Source: Ignavibacteria bacterium
GTDB lineage: Bacteria; Bacteroidota; Ignavibacteria; UBA10030; SZUA-254
NCBI GenBank assembly: GCA_005877655.1
Contig: VBOC01000038.1
Location: 12,221-19,015 of the forward strand
Direction: 5' to 3'
Length of the DNA: 6,795 bases
The notes under the pieces are model-generated. The model had not been told where the DNA came from, searched no databases, and was given only the letters and a program-made list of their open reading frames with translations. The stretch's first letter is position 1. Every line of letters starts with the position of its first letter. Positions 1-6,423 of the stretch are shown here, piece after piece. The position numbers and the translations under genes were made by a program.

Positions 1-3000
1 CGGAAAGCGGGACGGAACTGCTACATTATTTGCGACGATCTATCGATCTGGAAGCAGGTTCTGAAGAGCGATGCGGGCGTGGCGACGCTGTTCCGGCTCA
101 TCGCAGAGATGGCGCGGAAGCAGGGATCGGTTCAGTATTGTTCGGCTCTGAAATCATCGTTCGGTCCGGAAACGCTCGCTATCCTGAAAGAGGAGGCATC
201 GGTCTGTCTCGATTTTACGCGTTACCGGGAAGAGTTGTACTGTTTTCCCATTGCACTGCGGGGCAGGTACGTGCCGGGGAGCTTAATTCCATTCCGGTTC
301 GAACGGAGGGAGCTCCTGAAGCCGCCGCCAAGCCTGCCCGAGGACAGGGCAGCGCTCGAGGAAATGTCGATGAAACGCTCCACGGGGGTAAAGCTTCCGG
401 GAGCGCACGGTTACGAGGACTTCTTCCGGCGATCGGGTGAGGGGATGATACTCTTTGATCTGGGCGGCGATTACCGGGACGTGAACGCTCAAGTAGCGAG
501 GATGTCCGGGTACTCCGAGAACGAGCTGAGGATTTTGGATCCGATGAAAGCCGTCTCACCCGTCCACCGCACGCGGTTCCTGAGGTTTCTCGCAGAACTG
601 AAGGCGAAACGGAAGGCATCGGTTGTGCTCGACTTCATGCGCAAAAACGGCAAGACGTTTTCTGTCGAAATGAATGCCGCTCCCGTCGACCACGGCGTCG
701 TCCTGGGAATCCTGAGAGATGTGAGCGAGCACCAGAATATCGAAAAACTCGCCGCACAGAAAGAAGAAGAATATAAGGCGCTCCAGGCCGGGCAGAAACA
801 GAAAGAGGAAGAGCTGTGCCGCCGGCGCGACGAAATGGAGCTTCTCCGTGAGATCATCGGTTGGGGATTGGGGAGCGGCGACGTTCAGAGGATCCTTAAA
901 TCGGGTCTTATCAGGATTATGGATGTCCTGGGGTGGGAAATGGGCGCGATTTACTCGTCACACCTGTCACCCTCTCGGGACCAGCGGGACGCGGCGAAAC
1001 AACCGGATACCTCGCTTCTAGAAATGACCGTCCACCGGGGTCTGCCTAGTAGCATCCTCAAGAATCTGAGCGGCATGAAGCTCGATGAAGGGCTCGGCGG
1101 CTTCGTTGCCAAGACAGGGGAGCCCCAGTCCTTCCTGGTGAAACGGTATCCCAGCTATCTTCCCTACCGGTCGCTCTGGAAAGATGCCGGGATTTCGGCA
1201 GTCTGCCTCCTGCCGTTAATCAGCGGGGAGAAGATCGTCGGCATCGTCTTGCTCTGTTCGAAGAATGAACGAAAGGAGGAGATTTCAACGGATCTCCTCT
1301 CCGCGGTCGGGCGAGAGTTGGGCGCAACCGTCGAGAGCGCAGCGCTCTACCGCCAGGTGAAGGATCGGGAGGAGCAGTACGAGTCCCTGGTTGCCTCGAT
1401 TCCCGACATACTCTATACGAGCGGCCCGGACGCCACGATTGAATTTATGAGCGCCGGCGTTGAACGGCTCGTTGGTTATGCCCAAAAGGAATTCTACCGG
1501 AACAAATTCCTGTGGCTCTCGCTCGTTCATCCCGATGACAAGAAAATTTTACTTGAACGAAAATCAAACCGGCCCGCTGCGGGAAAGAGTGTGGTTAGCG
1601 AGTATCGGGTCCGGCCGAAAGGGAAAGCGTCGTACCGCTGGGTGCGGGACGCCATGTCCGCAGTTTCCGGGGATGGCCCCGGCGGTAAACTTTCGGGAAT
1701 CATAACCGACATCACCGATTCCCGTGAGCAGTCGGCGCGGATGATCGAGGAGAACCGCGAACGGGCGATCGTACTTACCAACATCCACGAGGGTGTGGTG
1801 GTTTATGACGGTCAACTCAAATGCCTGAAGTGGAATCGGGCGATGGAGGAGATTACCGGCCTGGGAGAGAAGGAGGTTCTGGGGAAACACGCCTCAATCA
1901 CACTTCCCGGCTATCACGATCGGGACCTCGCCAGGCTGCTTGACGAGGTTCTCAAAGGGAAGAGTGTGACTTCCGGGGAGATTTTCTTCGAAATAACCCA
2001 AACCGGGAAGAAGGGACATCTGCGCGGCAGCTATTCACCCCTGACCGATCCGCAAGGGGACATGAAGGGTCTCGTGGGCATTCTCACCGATGTGACAGCC
2101 CGAAGGAAACTCGAGACCGAGACCCGCGAATCGGAACAGGTGCTCAGGAATATCGTCGACACGATGGCGGATGTGCTGATTATAACCGACCTCAACGGAA
2201 CGGTCCACCAGGTGAATAAGTCCTTCGGCCGGGTGCTCGGTTATTCGCGGGCGGAGGCGCTCGGCGTGAAGTTTCCCTATCCCTGGCTGATCGAGGAAGA
2301 GATGGGGCGCTTCGTTGTCTGGATCTCGAATCTTCGCGACCGTAACTGGCTGCACGATTTTGATATGACCTGGAAGGGAAAAACCGGCCAGCGCATTCCG
2401 ATGAGCCTGAGCACGACCCTTCTGAGGAACTCGATGGGCGAACCATTCGCCATGCTCAACATCGCGCGCGACATCACCGAGCGGACGCGCCTGACGAGGG
2501 ACCTCGAAAAGCGCAGCATGCAGATCGAGATGATCAACCGGATCATCGGAACGGCAAACCAGACGATGGACTTCGACGCGGTCTTCGCCGAAATTGCCGG
2601 AGAGATTAATGACATCGTCGCTTCGGACATGATCAGCGTCGGGTTGCTCACCGAGAGAGGTGATGCGCTCACCGTTTATGCCTCGGTGGGCGGTACGACT
2701 CTTCCGAAAGGGTCGCTGATCCCCTTCGATCGGTCCGTCTCTCAATTCGCTGTCCGGGAGAACCGCCCTTTTGTGGTGAACGACTTCTCCGCAGACCCGA
2801 ATCTCCGCGGGATGGTGTCTGCGGGGAAAGGACTGCGCTCCCAGATCGCATTACCGATCACACTCAAAGGAAAAATTGTCGGAACGCTCACTATCGGCAG
2901 CCGGGAGCCGTATACGTTTACCGAGGAGCATGCAGCAATTCTTCAACCCCTCGCCCAGGAGCTCGGGAGTATCATCGATCGCGTGAACCTCTTCGAGCAG

Positions 3001-4707
3001 CTTAGGACGAATAATCAGCAGTTGCTGGGATTGAACGAACTCTCGACGCTCACGACCACGACGCTGAAACTCGGGGAAATCCTGCATGCAGCGGTTCCCC
3101 TCTTGAAACGGATCATGGCTTCGGACCGTGTCATCGTGTACCTGCGGGAGCCGGAGGAGACCGATCTCGTGCTCGTGAAACAGGTGGGCTTTCCGGATTC
3201 GATGATCCCTCAGATTACCCGGCTCAATCCGTCGAACTCGATCACCGGCGAGGTTGTCGGTTCGGCAAAGCCCGTCTACATCACACGGGACGCTTTCCTC
3301 GACGAGCGGATCTCTGCGGCGAACAGGGAGTCCCTGCGCGCCGAACAACTGGTTGCCATGGCGGTCATTCCGCTGGTTTCCAAGGATGAAGCGCTCGGCG
3401 CTCTCGACCTGTTCTACTCCGGGCCGCACGAGTTCTCCGACCAGGAGAAGCGCCTGCTCACGCTCGTCGGCAATCAACTCGGTGCCGCAATCGAGAATGC
3501 CCGGTTGTACGGCGAATTGCGCTCCCAGATCGACCGCCTGAGCGTGCTGTACGAGCTGAGCCAGCAACTCACGTCGACGCTCGATCTCGATCAGATTTTC
3601 GCGGTCGTTTCAGAAAACCTCAGAGAGATCGTTCCCTTCGTACAGTTCTCCATTGATCTGTATGATGCACCGGCCCGGAGACTGATGCCGGCCTTCCGCA
3701 TGGAGACCATGATGGGGGAGCGGATCATCACGCCCCGCGTCGGATCCCCGATCCCCCTGCGGGAGGAGGGTCCGGAGTGGAACGTCGTCGAAGGGATGCG
3801 CCCCTACACGGATCCGGGCGGATCTTCTGTCTATGTTCCGATGCTCTCGAAGCAGGCAATCATGGGAATTCTGTCGGTTCACGCGGCCCCGGGCGACAGC
3901 TACACGGGTCCACAGCTCCGGTTGCTGGAAAGCGTCGCGAACCTCGCCGCCATCGCCCTCGAAAAAGGGATGCTCTACGAAGAGACCGTCAGGATTTCGC
4001 AGGAGATCCGTCAGCGCAACAAGGAACTCGATGACTTCACGTACGTCGTTTCGCACGATCTGAAGGAGCCGTTGATCAGCGTTGAGGGGTTCAGCCGGAT
4101 TCTTCAATCCGACTATGCCGAGATCATTCAGGCGGAAGGAAGGGAATATCTCGATTCCATGGTCGCGGCCGCGACGCGCATGAGAGGGCTGATTGACGAC
4201 CTCTTAACGCTCTCCCGGATGAGCCGGCCGATGGAAGCCTTTCGCGAAGTCCCGATGACGCCCGTGATCGATGAGATCAAGTCGGACATGGAATTCACAA
4301 TCCGCCAGAAGAAAGTCCGGCTGGTCGTCCCGGATTCGCTCCCCGCCGTCTACGGAAATGAGACGCAATTGAAGGTCCTGTTCCGAAACCTGATCGGCAA
4401 TGCGATCAAGTTCAACGACAAGCCCGATCCGGTCGTTGAAATTACATTTCAAAATGGCGAAAATAATTCTTATCTTTTCAGCGTCAGAGACAACGGTATC
4501 GGCATTGAAAAGGAATTCTACGAGAAGATATTTGTCATTTTTCAGCGTCTGCACCGCCGGGAACAGTACGAGGGCAGCGGCGCGGGCCTGGCGATCGTGA
4601 AAAAGATCATCGAGCTTCACCATGGCACCATCTGGGTCGAATCCGAGCTCGGGAAAGGCTCGACATTTTTCCTCACCCTTCCGGCAGCCGAATCACCACA
4701 CGCATAG
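1..4707 (+). CDS. Multi-sensor cytoplasmic histidine kinase (RecA/KaiC-like tail, 4 PAS, 4 GAF, HisKA-HATPase), 5' partial
   Basis: This is a sensor histidine kinase that should autophosphorylate on His and pass the phosphate to the regulator encoded just downstream. The frame is open from base 1 and reads as real protein before the first possible start (GTG at 79), including a hydrophobic strand ending in Asp-Asp (YIICDD). The true start is therefore upstream. Domains by nucleotide position: end of a possible RecA/KaiC-like ATPase fold (1-310, weak); PAS 403-735; charged coiled coil 735-852; GAF 853-1355; PAS 1366-1731, 1756-2118 and 2125-2490; GAF 2530-2998, 3025-3530 and 3547-3985; HisKA 4012-4220; HATPase about 4340-4695. 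The H-box is SHDLKEPL with the phospho-His codon at 4054-4056. The N-box Asn codon is at 4399, DNGIGI at 4489-4506, GSGAG at 4573-4587, and GKGSTF lies near the end. The core resembles phytochrome-type (Cph1-like) kinases, but no chromophore Cys is evident in the GAF domains. There are no membrane segments and no receiver domain. The kinase call is firm; the ligands are unknown. Confidence 0.96.
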   Translation, partial: RKAGRNCYIICDDLSIWKQVLKSDAGVATLFRLIAEMARKQGSVQYCSALKSSFGPETLAILKEEASVCLDFTRYREELYCFPIALRGRYVPGSLIPFRFERRELLKPPPSLPEDRAALEEMSMKRSTGVKLPGAHGYEDFFRRSGEGMILFDLGGDYRDVNAQVARMSGYSENELRILDPMKAVSPVHRTRFLRFLAELKAKRKASVVLDFMRKNGKTFSVEMNAAPVDHGVVLGILRDVSEHQNIEKLAAQKEEEYKALQAGQKQKEEELCRRRDEMELLREIIGWGLGSGDVQRILKSGLIRIMDVLGWEMGAIYSSHLSPSRDQRDAAKQPDTSLLEMTVHRGLPSSILKNLSGMKLDEGLGGFVAKTGEPQSFLVKRYPSYLPYRSLWKDAGISAVCLLPLISGEKIVGIVLLCSKNERKEEISTDLLSAVGRELGATVESAALYRQVKDREEQYESLVASIPDILYTSGPDATIEFMSAGVERLVGYAQKEFYRNKFLWLSLVHPDDKKILLERKSNRPAAGKSVVSEYRVRPKGKASYRWVRDAMSAVSGDGPGGKLSGIITDITDSREQSARMIEENRERAIVLTNIHEGVVVYDGQLKCLKWNRAMEEITGLGEKEVLGKHASITLPGYHDRDLARLLDEVLKGKSVTSGEIFFEITQTGKKGHLRGSYSPLTDPQGDMKGLVGILTDVTARRKLETETRESEQVLRNIVDTMADVLIITDLNGTVHQVNKSFGRVLGYSRAEALGVKFPYPWLIEEEMGRFVVWISNLRDRNWLHDFDMTWKGKTGQRIPMSLSTTLLRNSMGEPFAMLNIARDITERTRLTRDLEKRSMQIEMINRIIGTANQTMDFDAVFAEIAGEINDIVASDMISVGLLTERGDALTVYASVGGTTLPKGSLIPFDRSVSQFAVRENRPFVVNDFSADPNLRGMVSAGKGLRSQIALPITLKGKIVGTLTIGSREPYTFTEEHAAILQPLAQELGSIIDRVNLFEQLRTNNQQLLGLNELSTLTTTTLKLGEILHAAVPLLKRIMASDRVIVYLREPEETDLVLVKQVGFPDSMIPQITRLNPSNSITGEVVGSAKPVYITRDAFLDERISAANRESLRAEQLVAMAVIPLVSKDEALGALDLFYSGPHEFSDQEKRLLTLVGNQLGAAIENARLYGELRSQIDRLSVLYELSQQLTSTLDLDQIFAVVSENLREIVPFVQFSIDLYDAPARRLMPAFRMETMMGERIITPRVGSPIPLREEGPEWNVVEGMRPYTDPGGSSVYVPMLSKQAIMGILSVHAAPGDSYTGPQLRLLESVANLAAIALEKGMLYEETVRISQEIRQRNKELDDFTYVVSHDLKEPLISVEGFSRILQSDYAEIIQAEGREYLDSMVAAATRMRGLIDDLLTLSRMSRPMEAFREVPMTPVIDEIKSDMEFTIRQKKVRLVVPDSLPAVYGNETQLKVLFRNLIGNAIKFNDKPDPVVEITFQNGENNSYLFSVRDNGIGIEKEFYEKIFVIFQRLHRREQYEGSGAGLAIVKKIIELHHGTIWVESELGKGSTFFLTLPAAESPHA

Positions 4708-4711
4708 AGGG
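4706..4711 (+). promoter_or_regulatory. Ribosome binding site of the response regulator gene
   Basis: AGAGGG lies four bases before the ATG at 4716 and overlaps the stop codon (TAG, 4705-4707) of the kinase gene. It is a good Shine-Dalgarno match and supports the 4716 start. The eight-base gap leaves no room for a promoter, so the two genes are almost certainly co-transcribed. Confidence 0.75.
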
Positions 4712-4715
4712 AACG

Positions 4716-5390
4716 ATGGACGCGAAGAAAATCAATATTCTACTGGTCGAAGACAACAAGGATTTCGCGAAGCTTGTCAAGGTCTATCTGCAGCGATTTG
4801 ACAAGGACGCATTCTCCGTGGTGTGGAAGGAGAATCACTCGGACGCCCTCGCTGAGCTGGGATCCGGGCGGGAGGTGGACATCGTGCTGATGGATTACTT
4901 CCTTCCGGGGAAGAACGGCCTCGAGATCACCAAGGAGATGAGAAAAAGAAATCTCGACATCCCGGTGGTCTTCCTGACCGTAAATAAAGATTTCGATCTC
5001 GCCCTCGATGTGATGAAAGTCGGGATCGACGACTACCTCGTCAAGGAGGAGATTACTTCGCCGGTCCTTCCCAAGACCATCCTCGGCGTGATCGAAAAGC
5101 GCCGGTTGAAAGATCGGTTAATGGAGATTGAGATCAGCCAGCAGCGGCTCCAGGCGATCCATGAAACACTCGCAGGCGTCATCAAGGATTTCGAAGCCCC
5201 TCTCGGAGCGATGCAGAGGGTGGAAAAGGGGCTCCTGGAACGGCTGCCGTCGGAGGTCCAGGGGAATTTCCTCAAAATCATCGTGGAGAACACGGCGCGC
5301 ATCGCCGATAAACTGGAACGGCTGAAGGCCCTGAAGGTCGACAAGACCATCAAATATATCAGGGACATCAAGATGATCGACCTCTCCTGA
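4716..5390 (+). CDS. Response regulator: receiver domain plus degenerate DHp-like C-terminal helices
   Basis: A 224-residue response regulator, probably the phosphorylation partner of the kinase encoded eight bases upstream. The receiver domain covers about residues 5-125. It has the acidic pair Glu12-Asp13, phosphoacceptor Asp60 (in VLMDYFLPG), the switch Thr88 and the conserved Lys110, so it should be phosphorylatable. No helix-turn-helix, GGDEF, HD-GYP or other known output follows. Residues about 128-208 are instead predicted helical and resemble the two-helix dimerisation domain of histidine kinases: VIKDFEAPL (155-163) lines up with the kinase's VSHDLKEPL, and FLKIIVENTARIADKLERLKAL (helix 2) lines up with its YLDSM...DLLTLSRM. 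Lys157 sits at the phospho-His position, so this half should dimerise but not accept phosphate from ATP. No ATPase domain follows. The start is fixed by the Shine-Dalgarno site. The receiver call is firm; the DHp-like reading is my inference from a by-eye alignment. Confidence 0.95.
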   Translation: MDAKKINILLVEDNKDFAKLVKVYLQRFDKDAFSVVWKENHSDALAELGSGREVDIVLMDYFLPGKNGLEITKEMRKRNLDIPVVFLTVNKDFDLALDVMKVGIDDYLVKEEITSPVLPKTILGVIEKRRLKDRLMEIEISQQRLQAIHETLAGVIKDFEAPLGAMQRVEKGLLERLPSEVQGNFLKIIVENTARIADKLERLKALKVDKTIKYIRDIKMIDLS

Positions 5391-5413
5391 TGGACGCCCG
5401 GTCGACGGCGTCC
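5388..5413 (+). promoter_or_regulatory. TGATG stop-start overlap with hairpin over the start codon
   Basis: The regulator's stop TGA (5388-5390) shares its last base with the ATG (5390-5392) of the membrane protein gene. No Shine-Dalgarno sequence is visible in the 20 bases before this ATG. A perfect 7-bp inverted repeat, GGACGCC (5392-5398) with GGCGTCC (5407-5413), starts on the G of the ATG and has an 8-base loop. Together these suggest translation by re-initiation from the upstream gene, with the start otherwise partly masked. The overlap is seen directly; the coupling is inferred. Confidence 0.5.
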
Positions 5414-6394
5414 GGTCGCCAACATCTCAACCGAAAATTTCCGCTGTACGGCCTGGCGGGGTTTGTTATCATCGTAAGCGCCGAGCTCCTTCTGCTGTTG
5501 CACATCGGGATCATCGGGACCTATTTCACTCCCCTTGTGTGGACGGGTTACATCTTGCTCGCCGACGCCCTCAATTTGTATAGCCACGGCCGCTCGCTCA
5601 TAATCTCGCGCCGGGGGGAGTTCCTCGTCATGCTGCCCTGGTCGATCGTGTGCTGGTGCGTGTTCGAGGCGTACAACCTGTATCTCCGGAACTGGACCTA
5701 CATCGGCCTGCCGGACGATCCTCTCCTTCGCTATCTTGGATACGGCTGGTCATTCGCAACGATTTTTCCTGCTGTGCTGGAAACGGCAGAATTCATCCAA
5801 CCCTTTCTGCGTTCTGCCCATTTTGGCGGGCTGTCCCGCCAGGAGAATATCATCGGGGGACGCCCCCTCATACGCGAAGGGCAAAACCAGCCGCCGCGCT
5901 TAACGGTCCCGCTTGCCAGATCGTTTGTAGTTGTCTCGATCGCGGCCGGCCTTGTGTGCCTCGTCGTTCCCCTGCTCCTTGATCGTGCCGATGCAGCCAG
6001 GGCGTTCGCCCTGGTCTGGGTGGGATTCTTCCTGCTCCTTGATCCCGTGAATCACTCGTTCGGGGGAAGATCGATTCTGGCCGATCTCGGAAATAAGAAC
6101 TACGAGTTGATCGTTTCTCTGACGGCAGCCGGCTTGCTTTGTGGAATCCTCTGGGAATTCTGGAACTACTGGGCGGTTGGGAAATGGGTTTATTCGATCC
6201 CTATCCCGATTGCGGGCCCGAAGCTGTTCGAGATGCCGCTGCTCGGGTATCTCGGATTCATACCATTTGCCTATGAGTGCTGGGCGATGCAGCAATCCCT
6301 TCTTCTTTTCTTTCCGGCAGGGTCGCGCAAACGGGACGGCGATATGTTGAGAGGCCCCGGTGAAGGATGCCAGGCTTTCCGCTCCACGGGGTGA
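5390..6394 (+). CDS. Polytopic membrane protein with internal duplication, function unknown
   Basis: I do not recognise this 334-residue protein. It has about eight hydrophobic segments (near residues 20-43, 45-66, 77-99, 115-137, 175-197, 205-223, 238-261 and 282-308), with a short hydrophilic N-terminus and a polar loop at about 140-172 joining two halves. The halves are diverged copies of one four-helix unit. Trp51, Gly53, Asp59, Asn62 and Gly67-Arg68-Ser69 recur at Trp210, Gly212, Asp218, Asn221 and Gly226-Arg227-Ser228, always 159 apart. Then FEAYN...NWTY (92-104) matches WEFWN...KWVY (255-268), and LGY (116-118) matches LGY (285-287). Conserved Asp, Asn, Arg and Glu residues in or beside the membrane suggest a binding site formed by both halves, as in transporters or membrane enzymes. 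It overlaps the regulator gene by one base and is probably translationally coupled to it. Membrane location is firm; substrate and role are unknown. Confidence 0.87.
   Translation: MDARSTASGRQHLNRKFPLYGLAGFVIIVSAELLLLLHIGIIGTYFTPLVWTGYILLADALNLYSHGRSLIISRRGEFLVMLPWSIVCWCVFEAYNLYLRNWTYIGLPDDPLLRYLGYGWSFATIFPAVLETAEFIQPFLRSAHFGGLSRQENIIGGRPLIREGQNQPPRLTVPLARSFVVVSIAAGLVCLVVPLLLDRADAARAFALVWVGFFLLLDPVNHSFGGRSILADLGNKNYELIVSLTAAGLLCGILWEFWNYWAVGKWVYSIPIPIAGPKLFEMPLLGYLGFIPFAYECWAMQQSLLLFFPAGSRKRDGDMLRGPGEGCQAFRSTG
5540..5800 (+). repeat. First copy of the internally duplicated four-helix unit (protein level)
   Basis: Codons 51-137 of the membrane protein: W-x-G...D..N....GRS, then FEAYN, NWTY, LGY and a closing Glu-rich helix (Glu131, Glu134). 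It pairs with the second copy at 6017-6295. The match is at protein level only; the DNA has diverged, so the duplication is old. Confidence 0.7.
5971..6044 (+). repeat. 14-bp direct repeat flanking a small perfect hairpin
   Basis: CCTGCTCCTTGATC occurs at 5971-5984 and again at 6031-6044, exactly 60 bases apart, both encoding Leu-Leu-Leu-Asp in the same frame of the membrane protein gene. Between them CCAGGGCG (5997-6004) and CGCCCTGG (6007-6014) form a perfect 8-bp inverted repeat around TT. This may be chance or codon bias in a Leu-rich helix, or a trace of local slippage. Confidence 0.4.
6017..6295 (+). repeat. Second copy of the internally duplicated four-helix unit (protein level)
   Basis: Codons 210-302 of the membrane protein: W-x-G...D..N....GRS at a constant offset of 159 residues from the first copy, then WEFWN, KWVY and LGY with offsets growing to 163-169 because of small insertions. 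Glu296 corresponds to Glu131 or Glu134 of copy one. Confidence 0.7.
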
Positions 6395-6423
6395 TTCGAA
6401 ATGGCCGTGCTCGTTCGAACGCG

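Noticed and set aside
79..81. GTG as the start of the kinase gene
   Set aside because: The frame is open upstream to base 1 with protein-like sequence (YIICDD strand and helix) continuous with what follows, and there is no Shine-Dalgarno site before 79.
30..440. 136-codon plus-strand frame near the window start
   Set aside because: Its Arg/Gly/Ala-rich product lacks any motif, while the other frame reads continuously as the kinase N-terminal region from base 1.
2035..2745. Long open frame on the minus strand (236 codons) opposite the kinase gene
   Set aside because: It lies wholly opposite strongly coding PAS and GAF domains, has a skewed His/Arg/Asp-rich composition and matches no family. 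It is an antisense shadow of a GC-rich gene.
2851..3567. Long open frame on the minus strand (238 codons) opposite the kinase gene
   Set aside because: Same reasons: it is opposite well-formed GAF domains, has no recognisable motifs and no ribosome site worth noting.
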